Both the position numbers and the translations under genes were made by a program. A stretch of DNA of 5,575 bases from an uncultured Lachnospiraceae bacterium (GTDB taxonomy: Bacteria > Bacillota > Clostridia > Lachnospirales > Lachnospiraceae), in contig CAKRHL010000155.1 in assembly GCA_934338765.1 (NCBI GenBank), forward strand, positions 1 through 5,575. The letters run 5' to 3'. This document shows, one piece after another, positions 1 through 5,575 of the stretch (the stretch's first letter is position 1; every line of letters begins with the position of its first letter). The notes under the pieces were generated by a model. The model was not told the origin of the DNA and searched no databases. It saw nothing but the letters and a program-made list of their open reading frames with translations.

Positions 1-153
1 GCAGGAGACGGAGTAGCAAAGGCTTTGTTGTCAGAAGCATTTTTACAGCAGACGGAGCAGGTTGGTTCAGAGGCGGTGCATATTGAGCTGGCACAGCAGG
101 AAGCTTTTCAACAGGAGTTTTTGGCATCCATGGAAATTGTTCCATGGAATTAA
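1..153 (+). CDS. C-terminal end of an ASKHA/DUF4445-type protein (partial, tentative)
   Basis: The open frame runs from the first base to a TAA at 151-153 and gives the last 50 residues of a protein whose start lies outside the window. It opens with AGDGVAKALLS and later reads HIELAQQEAFQQEFLASMEI. From memory, this resembles the end of ASKHA-domain (DUF4445) proteins, where an AG-G-a--aLLS segment is followed by a Y/H-IEL stretch and then F-eeF---m. Those proteins usually carry an N-terminal 2Fe-2S ferredoxin domain, and the characterised members reductively reactivate corrinoid-dependent methyltransferases. No iron-sulfur or nucleotide-binding motif falls inside this fragment, so the family call rests only on the tail pattern. 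The coding status is well supported by the open frame and by proC starting 35 bases after the stop. The short gap suggests that proC could be co-transcribed with it. Confidence 0.55.
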   Translation, partial: AGDGVAKALLSEAFLQQTEQVGSEAVHIELAQQEAFQQEFLASMEIVPWN

Positions 154-188
154 GGCTGCGGACAGAAGCAGCAGAATGGAGAATGATG

Positions 189-980
189 ATGAAGGTAGGT
201 TTTATTGGAGCAGGAAATATGGCATCTGCCATGATCGGCGGCATGTTGCAGAAGGGGCTGTTACAGAAGGATGATATTATAGCGTCTTCGGCAACCCAGA
301 AAACAGCAGACCGGGTGGCAGAGGAGTTTGGTATCCGTACGACGCTGGACAATAAAGAGGTGGCACAGGCGGATATTGTGATCCTTGCCATTAAGCCGAT
401 CTATTGTGAGGGTGTGATCCGGGAGATCAGAGATCAGATCGGAGAAAAACAGATCGTGGTAACGATCGTTGCAGGCAAATCATTGCAGTGGCTTTCTGAC
501 ACCTTTGGCAAGCCGGTGAAGCTGATCCGGACCATGCCAAATACTCCGGCGCTGGTTGGAGAGGCAGTGACGGCATTATGTCCGGGAGAGCTTGTCAGTG
601 AAGAAGAGCTGGAAGAGGTCTGCAGTCTGTTCGGTGGTTTTGGAAAAGCAGAGGTCGTAGGAGAGCATTTGATGGATGCGGTGGTTGCCGTCAGCGGAAG
701 TTCTCCGGCTTATGTATTTATGTTTATCGAGGCTATGGCGGATGCAGCCGTGGCAGAGGGAATGCCTAGGGCACAGGCGTATCAGTTTGCTGCACAGTCA
801 GTGCTTGGCAGTGCTAAGATGGTGCTGGAGACAGGAAAGCATCCGGGAGAGCTGAAGGATATGGTATGTTCTCCGGCAGGCACGACCATTGCAGGAGTAT
901 GTAAGCTGGAGGAAAAGGGATTTCGCAGCAGTGTGATGGAATGTATGAAGGCGTGTGCAGATAAATCCCGCAATATGTAG
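189..980 (+). CDS. proC: pyrroline-5-carboxylate reductase (ProC)
   Basis: This cytoplasmic enzyme catalyses the last step of proline synthesis, the NAD(P)H-dependent reduction of 1-pyrroline-5-carboxylate to L-proline. The 263-residue product has the family's normal length. It begins with a Rossmann dinucleotide-binding segment, GFIGAGNMASAM (residues 4-15), and then has AIKP (67-70) and RTMPNTPALVGE (114-125). The C-terminal dimerisation and substrate region carries SGSSPAYVF (169-177) and SPAGTTIAG (228-236), which match the ProC signature. Three consecutive ATGs lie at 183, 186 and 189. I chose 189 because GGAG at 178-181 then sits 7 bases upstream and because the Rossmann strand starts directly after it; 186 is possible. 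The open frame extends up to an ATG at 144, but the extra residues look unlike ProC and overlap the upstream gene. No terminator follows the stop codon. Confidence 0.95.
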   Translation: MKVGFIGAGNMASAMIGGMLQKGLLQKDDIIASSATQKTADRVAEEFGIRTTLDNKEVAQADIVILAIKPIYCEGVIREIRDQIGEKQIVVTIVAGKSLQWLSDTFGKPVKLIRTMPNTPALVGEAVTALCPGELVSEEELEEVCSLFGGFGKAEVVGEHLMDAVVAVSGSSPAYVFMFIEAMADAAVAEGMPRAQAYQFAAQSVLGSAKMVLETGKHPGELKDMVCSPAGTTIAGVCKLEEKGFRSSVMECMKACADKSRNM

Positions 981-998
981 TTTGTAAAAACAAATGGG

Positions 999-1042
999 CA
1001 GACCGAAGGAGCTATACTGCCTATGTCAGGAAAAACGGTCTG
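999..1042 (+). other. inverted repeat with an alternative overlapping hairpin
   Basis: CAGACCG at 999-1005 is perfectly complementary to CGGTCTG at 1036-1042, leaving a 30-base loop. A second hairpin, GGGCAG (996-1001) with CTGCCT (1017-1022), shares bases 999-1001, so the two cannot form together. The loops contain AAGGAG (1006-1011), and the larger loop also holds the ATG at 1023. No T-run follows either stem, so this is not a standard terminator. A regulatory role is inference only. Confidence 0.3.
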
Positions 1043-1160
1043 GAGCAACTGTGCTGTTTGTGCAGAAAGACGGAGATATAGTGCGACTGTAGATTGCAGG
1101 AATAATCACAGCCGGAACGTCGTATCAATAAAAGAAACCTTTTGGGCGGATGCCCGGTAA
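1023..1160 (+). CDS. possible 45-residue leader ORF before the M23 peptidase gene
   Basis: An ATG at 1023 opens a 45-codon frame that ends with TAA at 1158-1160, just before the AGGAG of the peptidase gene. A good SD-like AAGGAG lies at 1006-1011, with a somewhat long 11-base spacing. The peptide starts MSGKTVWSNCAVCAERRR and is basic, with CxxC at residues 10-13 and another Cys at 25. I recognise no family. It could be a small protein, or a leader whose translation helps expose the next ribosome-binding site. A chance frame in a non-coding spacer is equally plausible, because no homology can be tested here and the neighbouring frame is also open over part of this stretch (994-1092). Confidence 0.3.
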   Translation: MSGKTVWSNCAVCAERRRYSATVDCRNNHSRNVVSIKETFWADAR

Positions 1161-1163
1161 AGG
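1138..1163 (+). promoter_or_regulatory. hairpin that would sequester the SD of the M23 peptidase gene
   Basis: CCTTT (1138-1142) can pair with AAAGG (1159-1163), and GGGC (1144-1147) with GCCC (1152-1155) around a GGAT loop. A T-G wobble and two unpaired bases (1157-1158) lie between the two stem segments. The 3' arm contains most of the AAAGGAG that serves the ATG at 1173, so folding would hide that ribosome-binding site. The pairing is visible in the sequence. Any role in translational control or temperature sensing is inferred. Confidence 0.4.
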
Positions 1164-1172
1164 AGCTTGTCC

Positions 1173-1850
1173 ATGGGGACAAAAAAGCAATGGCGGGATG
1201 GAAGATATTTACGGATCATATTATGGTTTAGCGTTTTATTTCTGATGCTGTTTCTGGATGTTCGGTGTGCCGGATATATTGTAACCTGGCAGCAGGAGAT
1301 GGAACAGGTATGTCAGGTTCAGCAGGGGCTGCAAAAGCAGAACGCAGAAAGGTTGCTTCGCCCTCTGCTGGAGGAGGCAGAATGTTTCCCGGTCCGGAGA
1401 GCAAAGGGACAAAAAAAGTCATGGGGCTTTGATGACGGTTACGGAGAGGGTCGGAGCTACGGGGGCAGCAGAAGCCACGAAGGCATTGACATTATGCCGG
1501 TTTCTGATGACCGGAAGCAGATACCGGTTCAGTCTGTGTCGGACGGCGTGGTGGAGCAGCTCGGCTGGCTGGAGCTGGGAGGATACCGGGTGGGGATCCG
1601 GACAGAATCCGGATTATATTTCTATTATGCCCATCTGGAGGAGTATGCTTCGGGGCTGCAAAAAGGAGACAGGGTACAGGCGGGAACACTGCTTGGTTAT
1701 ATGGGAGATACCGGATATGGGCCGGAGGGGACGCGAGGAAAGTTCCCGGTGCATCTTCACTTTGGCATTTACCATGACAAGGATGGAGAAGAGAGTACGG
1801 TAAATCCATATTATTTATTACGGTATTTAGAACATGATGAGCAAAAATGA
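1173..1850 (+). CDS. membrane-anchored M23 (LytM-type) metallopeptidase
   Basis: This is a 225-residue zinc endopeptidase of the LytM/lysostaphin family, expected to act on peptidoglycan cross-bridges or stems outside the membrane. A short basic N-terminus is followed by one hydrophobic segment (about residues 14-33), which serves as signal-anchor or signal peptide. A Gln/Glu-rich stem, possibly coiled-coil, covers about 39-70. The catalytic domain has HEGID (H102, D106), YYAHL (H154) and HLHFG (H194, H196). By comparison with LytM, H102, D106 and H196 are the zinc ligands and H154 and H194 the catalytic histidines, so the enzyme looks active. The ATG at 1173 is chosen because AGGAG (1161-1165) lies 7 bases upstream; the TTG at 1167 is too close to it. 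The alarmone synthetase gene starts 15 bases after the stop, so the two are probably co-transcribed. Its exact substrate cannot be read from the sequence. Confidence 0.9.
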   Translation: MGTKKQWRDGRYLRIILWFSVLFLMLFLDVRCAGYIVTWQQEMEQVCQVQQGLQKQNAERLLRPLLEEAECFPVRRAKGQKKSWGFDDGYGEGRSYGGSRSHEGIDIMPVSDDRKQIPVQSVSDGVVEQLGWLELGGYRVGIRTESGLYFYYAHLEEYASGLQKGDRVQAGTLLGYMGDTGYGPEGTRGKFPVHLHFGIYHDKDGEESTVNPYYLLRYLEHDEQK

Positions 1851-1865
1851 TAAGGGGAAAAAGAT

Positions 1866-2669
1866 ATGGAAATTCAATTGTGGAGAGAGATATTAGATCC
1901 ATACAGACAGGCGGTGGACGAACTGACCGTGAAATTTGATCATATGATCCAGGAGCATCATAATGCAGGGATTTACTGCCCGATCGTACAGGTCAGCGGC
2001 CGCGTCAAAAAGATATCGAGTATTCTGGAAAAATGCCAGCGGAAAAACGTACCCATGGAGGAGCTGGAGGAAAAGATTGAAGACATTGCAGGAATACGGA
2101 TCATCTGTCAGTTTGTAGAGGATATTGAGAGAGTTGTGGAGATCATCCGCAAGCGAAGCGATATGATCATCAAGAAGGAAAAGGATTATATTGCAAACAG
2201 CAAGGAAAGCGGTTACCGCAGCTATCATGTGATCGTTTATTATACGGTTCAGACCATCAACGGTCCGAAAAATCTTGAGGTGGAGATTCAGATCCGTACC
2301 CTTGCGATGAACTTCTGGGCGATCATTGAGCATTCTCTTCAGTATAAATATAAAGAAAACATGCCGGATGAGGTACGGGGACGTCTGCTGCGTGCCGCAA
2401 AGGCGGTGGATGCACTGGATATGGAAATGTCCTCTGTCCGGGATGAGATCATGGATGCCCAGAATTCCAACCGGAGAAAGGCAGGCATCGTCAGTGATAT
2501 ATTAAATAATATTGAGAATCTGTACCGCACCATGAATAAGCGTGAGGTAGGCAAGATACAGGATGAATTTTTCAGGGTTTATCAGGCGGATGACATTGCG
2601 CTTTTAGAGCGGTTTAACCGCCAGCTGGATGTGCTGTCTGAGTCGTACCGGGCACAGAGTCTCAACTGA
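1866..2669 (+). CDS. small alarmone synthetase (RelQ-like GTP pyrophosphokinase)
   Basis: This enzyme transfers pyrophosphate from ATP to GDP or GTP and so makes (p)ppGpp, the stringent-response messenger. The 267-residue product has only the RelA/SpoT synthetase domain. There is no N-terminal HD hydrolase domain and no C-terminal TGS or ACT domain, which places it with the small RelQ/RelP-type synthetases. Visible motifs are GRVKKISSILEK (45-56), EDIAGIRII (72-80) with the likely Mg-binding D73, and GYRSYH (116-121), whose Tyr should stack on the guanine. EVEIQIRT (138-145) follows with the likely catalytic E140, and then FWAIIEHSLQYK (150-161). The C-terminal part (about 165-267) is helical and charged. 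At 267 residues it is longer than the roughly 210 residues of B. subtilis YjbM. The start is supported by a GGGG run at 1854-1857. It lies between the peptidase and methyltransferase genes with short gaps, consistent with one operon. Confidence 0.92.
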   Translation: MEIQLWREILDPYRQAVDELTVKFDHMIQEHHNAGIYCPIVQVSGRVKKISSILEKCQRKNVPMEELEEKIEDIAGIRIICQFVEDIERVVEIIRKRSDMIIKKEKDYIANSKESGYRSYHVIVYYTVQTINGPKNLEVEIQIRTLAMNFWAIIEHSLQYKYKENMPDEVRGRLLRAAKAVDALDMEMSSVRDEIMDAQNSNRRKAGIVSDILNNIENLYRTMNKREVGKIQDEFFRVYQADDIALLERFNRQLDVLSESYRAQSLN

Positions 2670-2693
2670 TGAGACAGGAAAGGACCAGAAGAA

Positions 2694-4208
2694 ATGAGGA
2701 CAGAGGAGTTACCGGAGCAGTTTCTGGAGAGTATGAAAAAAATGCTGGGGACAGAATATCAGGATTATCTCGACAGCATGAAAGAAAATACCCGCACGGC
2801 ATTTCGTGTGAACACCAATAAAATAACACCGGAACACTTCATGGACATCTGTCCGTTTCAGACAGAGCCGGTGCCATGGAATGAGAAAGGCTTTTATTAC
2901 GACGCAGATGCAGATGTTCCATCGAAGCATCCCTATTATTATGCCGGACTGTATTACATTCAGGAGCCAAGTGCCATGATTCCGGCAAGTCTGCTTCCGG
3001 TAGCGGAGGGGGACAGAGTCTTAGATCTGTGTGCCGCCCCCGGAGGCAAGGCAACAGAGCTTGCGGCAAAACTTCATGGGACAGGACTTTTGGTGGCAAA
3101 CGATATCAGTGTATCCCGGGCAATGGCATTGGCCAAAAACCTGCAGATCGCAGGGACGAGAAATGCTGTGGTCACAGCGGAAACACCGGAAAATCTGGCA
3201 GCGGTGCTGCCGGGCTTTTTTCAGAAGGTGCTGATCGATGCTCCATGCTCCGGAGAGGGAATGTTCCGGCGTGATCCGGGAATGGTGAAAAGCTGGCTTA
3301 CCCATGGACCGGAGTATTATGCAGCGATCCAGACCGGGATTCTGGAAAGTGCCTATGAGCTGCTTGCACCGGGAGGAGATATGGTATATTCTACCTGTAC
3401 CTTTTCTCCTCTGGAGGATGAGGGAATGATCCAGTCCTTTTTGAAGAAGCATCCGGATATGACCATCTGTGAGGTGCCACGGTATCCGGGATATTCCGAG
3501 GGCAGACCGGACTGGGTGCCGGATGGGGATCCGGCCCTGAAAAACTGTGTCCGTATCTTTCCACACCGGGCAGAAGGGGAAGGTCATTTTGCGGTACTTT
3601 TGCACAAGCAGGGAGAGACAGGAAGTGTATATGCTGAATCAGAGATGTGGGACAAAAATGGGACAGATCCGGAGGCGGGCCGGGGCAATGAAGATTTTTC
3701 TGACAGAAAAAAAAGAAGAAAGCAGTCAGGGAAAAAGGGAAGAAACCACATCTGTGACCGGCAGGAAAATAAACAAAAACGTCAACAGAAAGATCAGGAA
3801 AGCATTGAAAATTTTTTTCAACAGCTTTTGCCGGAAACAAGGACCGGAGTTCGGGATCTGTCCCGGAAGAAGGATATGTATGTTGCAGATACCTGGGCAG
3901 CAGATCAAATGAAAGGCCTTCGGGTCGTGGCTGGAGGGCTGATCATTGGCAATGATAAAAACGGACGGTTTGAGCCGTCCCCACAGCTGGCACTGGCACT
4001 TCGGGGAGAGGACTATTTACAAAGGATCGATCTGCCGGCGGAGGATGAACGTGTGATCCGTTACCTTAAGGGAGAAACGGTTCTGGTGGACAAGCCATAT
4101 AAGGGGTATGTCCTTTTCTGTGTGGATGGCTATCCGTTGGGCTGGTGCAAGGGCAACGGCTCCGGCACCATGAAGAATAAATATTATCCCGGATGGCGTA
4201 TGCAGTAA
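2694..4208 (+). CDS. rsmF: RsmF-like 16S rRNA (cytosine-C5) methyltransferase, NOL1/NOP2/Sun family
   Basis: This S-adenosylmethionine-dependent RNA m5C methyltransferase is 504 residues long. The N-terminus (1-100) includes the usual RVNTNK and YYIQEPSAM segments. The Rossmann core follows, with motif I VLDLCAAPGGKATELA (109-124), NDIS (137-140), motif IV DAPCSGEGMFRRDP (182-195) and motif VI YSTCTF (232-237). By family precedent C235 is the nucleophile and C185 helps release the product; both are present. The C-terminus (about 398-504) looks like the RsmF RNA-binding region and ends with GYPLGWCKGN and YYPGWR. Residues about 310-378 form a Lys/Arg/Gln-rich low-complexity linker between core and C-terminal domain. 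The SD is AGGAAAGGA (2676-2684). The gene starts 24 bases after the synthetase stop. E. coli RsmF modifies 16S C1407; the target here is inferred and could differ. Confidence 0.9.
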   Translation: MRTEELPEQFLESMKKMLGTEYQDYLDSMKENTRTAFRVNTNKITPEHFMDICPFQTEPVPWNEKGFYYDADADVPSKHPYYYAGLYYIQEPSAMIPASLLPVAEGDRVLDLCAAPGGKATELAAKLHGTGLLVANDISVSRAMALAKNLQIAGTRNAVVTAETPENLAAVLPGFFQKVLIDAPCSGEGMFRRDPGMVKSWLTHGPEYYAAIQTGILESAYELLAPGGDMVYSTCTFSPLEDEGMIQSFLKKHPDMTICEVPRYPGYSEGRPDWVPDGDPALKNCVRIFPHRAEGEGHFAVLLHKQGETGSVYAESEMWDKNGTDPEAGRGNEDFSDRKKRRKQSGKKGRNHICDRQENKQKRQQKDQESIENFFQQLLPETRTGVRDLSRKKDMYVADTWAADQMKGLRVVAGGLIIGNDKNGRFEPSPQLALALRGEDYLQRIDLPAEDERVIRYLKGETVLVDKPYKGYVLFCVDGYPLGWCKGNGSGTMKNKYYPGWRMQ

Positions 4209-4250
4209 GGTGTGATATTCGGAATTTGTAAGATATCAATAATTATTTAA

Positions 4251-4270
4251 CCACTGTATCATTTCAGTGG
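4251..4270 (+). other. short hairpin in the spacer after the methyltransferase gene
   Basis: CCACTG (4251-4256) pairs with CAGTGG (4265-4270) around an 8-base loop. The stem may extend through TATTT (4244-4248) and AAATA (4271-4275) past two unpaired A's. There is no downstream T-tract, so it does not qualify as a rho-independent terminator. It may be an RNA-processing or stability element, or chance. Confidence 0.3.
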
Positions 4271-4315
4271 AAATATTATGCCTGTGGTATGGAGTCTGCA
4301 GGTGTTTAGAAAGGC

Positions 4316-4897
4316 ATGGATACTGTTATGTTAGAAAAAGGAAGTTTTGAATATATCAACAAAAAGAAAAAAAGAAAGATCATTATGGTGATCGCGATCG
4401 TTATTATTGCAGCAGCCATTTTTGGGATCGGCCTGCTGCTCAATAAAATGTCACGCGCCAATATTTTCACGGTACTGGCGATCCTCTGTGTTCTCCCATG
4501 GGCGAAACAGCTTGTGGCACTGATCGTGTTATTCCCGTATCACAGTGTCAGCAGAGAGCGTTATGATAAGGCAAAGAAATGTCTGGAAAACAGCGGAGCA
4601 CAGGGGGCAAAGCTGTATACAGATATGGTGATCACTTCGCCGGATAAGGTAATGAACCTGGACTTTGCCGTGGTAGGGGCTGGTCATGTGATCGCACTGA
4701 TCGGAAAAGATGGCCAGGATGTGTCCTATATTCGTGAGTATCTGACCAATGGAGTACACCAGTGGGGTGATTTTCAGGTACAGATCGTAACAAGTGAAAA
4801 ACTGTTTCTCAAGGAAGTAGAGCGGATGCAGGAGCATGAGGTAAAGGCAGAGGAAGCCCAAAACGTGGATTCCTATATCCGCTCCCTGATCGTGTAA
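4316..4897 (+). CDS. unrecognised two-helix membrane protein
   Basis: I do not recognise a family. The 193-residue product has a short N-terminus ending in a Lys/Arg cluster (KKKKRK, 16-21). Two hydrophobic segments follow at about 22-43 and 50-73, with a short loop between them. The positive-inside rule suggests that both the N-terminus and the roughly 120-residue C-terminal domain face the cytoplasm. That domain has alternating strand-like stretches (FAVVGAGHVIALIG, 117-130; FQVQIVTS, 153-160) and a Glu-rich helix near the end, which suggests a small alpha/beta fold. The start is uncertain. ATG 4316 is only one base after AAAGG, whereas the in-frame ATG at 4328 (residue 5) is 13 bases away. 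The gene is flanked by spacers of 107 and 112 bases, so it may be its own unit or a looser operon member. The long open frame and membrane topology support a real gene. Confidence 0.8.
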   Translation: MDTVMLEKGSFEYINKKKKRKIIMVIAIVIIAAAIFGIGLLLNKMSRANIFTVLAILCVLPWAKQLVALIVLFPYHSVSRERYDKAKKCLENSGAQGAKLYTDMVITSPDKVMNLDFAVVGAGHVIALIGKDGQDVSYIREYLTNGVHQWGDFQVQIVTSEKLFLKEVERMQEHEVKAEEAQNVDSYIRSLIV

Positions 4898-4939
4898 GAG
4901 TAAATCTGCAGGTTGGGTTATGTCAGTAGAGTGATATTA

Positions 4940-5029
4940 ATGAAACTTACTTTGCAGGTATTATATCTGTGGTTTAAGAGTTTTATTTTGGGAAGGGCAT
5001 GGTTGTTATATGCGTGTTTTAAAGGTTAG
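4940..5029 (+). CDS. possible 29-residue hydrophobic small ORF overlapping the pseudouridine synthase start
   Basis: An ATG at 4940 opens a 29-codon frame ending with TAG at 5027-5029. It would encode a hydrophobic, aromatic, weakly basic peptide that begins MKLTLQVLYLWFKSF. It overlaps the first 20 bases of the next gene in another reading frame. Upstream there is only a weak SD-like GAGTG (4929-4933). Overlap would allow translational coupling, but a chance frame is more likely. No family is recognised. Confidence 0.15.
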   Translation: MKLTLQVLYLWFKSFILGRAWLLYACFKG

Positions 5030-5575
5030 TGCTCAGGAGGAAGGTCAGAGACTGGACCGGATGTTGGCGAAATATATGCAGCTGGCACCCCGGAGTTTTT
5101 TTTATAAGATGCTCCGCAAAAAGAATATTAAATTAAATGGAAAAAAAGCGGATGGTTCCGAAAAGGTAGCGGCGGGAGATGAGATTACTCTTTATCTGGC
5201 CGACGAAACTATTGAGAGCTTTCGTAAGCAGATTTCAGAGCAGGAGAAGAAAACGAAAAGCTCCCGGTCAAAATCCATGAAAATTCCGGTGGTTTATGAG
5301 GATCAGGATATTCTGGTGTTGAACAAACCGGTGGGAGTATTGTCCCAAAAAGCGGATAGAGATGATTATTCTCTGGTGGAATGGCTTGAGGATTATCTGC
5401 GAAAGGATTCTGTGCAGACATTTCGTCCGGGGATATGTAACCGCCTTGACCGTAATACCAGTGGTCTGGTGGTGGCAGGCAAAAGTATTCACGGTCTTCA
5501 GTGGATGAACCGTCTGTTTAAGGAAAGAACCCTCAAAAAGTATTATCTCTGTCTGGTGCATGGCGCAGTCAAGGG
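5010..5575 (+). CDS. RluA-family pseudouridine synthase with S4 domain (partial, 3' end beyond window)
   Basis: This enzyme isomerises specific uridines in structured RNA, usually 23S rRNA, to pseudouridine. The first 188 residues are visible. Residues about 12-63 form an S4 RNA-binding domain (GQRLDRMLAKY, then IKLNGKKADG and GDEITLYL). A charged linker rich in Lys and Ser covers about 72-91. The catalytic domain starts with VVYEDQDILVLNKPVGVLSQ (94-113). The RluA signature is NRLDRNTSG (144-152), with catalytic Asp at 147, followed by KERTLKKYYLCLVHG near the window edge. The ATG at 5010 is the only plausible start. The upstream frame reaches a stop at 4941-4943 with no ATG, GTG or TTG, although the nearest SD-like GGAAGGG (4991-4997) is 12 bases away, so initiation may be weak. 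The exact rRNA target (RluC- or RluD-like) cannot be assigned from this part. Confidence 0.92.
   Translation, partial: MRVLKVSAQEEGQRLDRMLAKYMQLAPRSFFYKMLRKKNIKLNGKKADGSEKVAAGDEITLYLADETIESFRKQISEQEKKTKSSRSKSMKIPVVYEDQDILVLNKPVGVLSQKADRDDYSLVEWLEDYLRKDSVQTFRPGICNRLDRNTSGLVVAGKSIHGLQWMNRLFKERTLKKYYLCLVHGAVK

Noticed and set aside
62..274. 70-codon + strand frame across the end of the first gene and the start of proC
   Set aside because: It overlaps two better-supported frames, has no suitable SD and encodes a low-likelihood Trp/Arg/His-rich peptide.
380..527. Nine GATC sites within about 150 bases of proC, suggesting a methylation-controlled site
   Set aside because: They mostly arise from ATC isoleucine codons following G-ending codons in a conserved coding region, and similar runs occur elsewhere in the window.
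1077..1082. TATAGT as a possible -10 element for the M23 operon
   Set aside because: No acceptable -35 hexamer lies 16-18 bases upstream; the nearest TTG-type match is at 13 bases.
994..1092. 32-codon frame starting at ATG 994 after proC
   Set aside because: No SD precedes it, and it overlaps the 1023-1160 frame, which has an AAGGAG upstream.
3021..3605. 194-codon minus-strand frame inside the methyltransferase gene
   Set aside because: It lies entirely opposite the conserved methyltransferase motifs, has no recognisable domain and is an antisense shadow.
3547..3912. 121-codon + strand frame overlapping the methyltransferase linker
   Set aside because: The rsmF frame continues with conserved C-terminal motifs beyond it. 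The alternative frame shows no motif and is kept only as a possible slippage product.
4251..4275. Rho-independent terminator after the methyltransferase gene
   Set aside because: The stem is only 6 bp with an 8-base loop and is not followed by a T-tract.

Overview
The window is a compact stretch of bacterial housekeeping genes, all on the + strand. Several things point to a Gram-positive anaerobe of the Clostridia, most likely Lachnospiraceae. Base composition is intermediate, and purine-rich AGGAG-type Shine-Dalgarno (SD) sites precede several genes. The gene set is proC, an M23 peptidase, a small alarmone synthetase, an RsmF-type methyltransferase and an RluA-family pseudouridine synthase. 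The upstream gene fragment looks like the C-terminus of an ASKHA/DUF4445 protein. The taxon is inferred from gene content and style, not from a marker gene.

Layout: 1-153 is the end of an upstream gene, probably an ASKHA/DUF4445 protein. proC (189-980) makes proline. A 192-base gap follows (981-1172); it holds a possible 45-codon leader ORF (1023-1160) and a hairpin that would hide the SD of the next gene. A tight three-gene run comes next: a membrane-anchored LytM-type M23 peptidase (1173-1850), a RelQ-like (p)ppGpp synthetase (1866-2669, 15 bases later) and an RsmF-like rRNA m5C methyltransferase (2694-4208, 24 bases later). After a 107-base spacer there is an unrecognised two-helix membrane protein (4316-4897). 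After a further 112-base spacer comes the start of an S4-domain RluA-family pseudouridine synthase (5010 to the window edge).

How the genes fit together: the run links cell-wall remodelling, the stringent-response messenger and two RNA-modifying enzymes, so it reads as a growth and translation housekeeping cluster. Bacillus subtilis places a small alarmone synthetase (yjbM) close to an RluA-family gene (yjbO). The pairing here recalls that order, with different genes in between.

No tRNA, rRNA, CRISPR array, mobile element or clear rho-independent terminator was seen. I found no obvious new multi-gene system. The items most worth a second look are the leader-ORF/SD-hairpin arrangement before the peptidase gene, the unknown membrane protein, and matching sequence blocks just before the starts of the last two genes.
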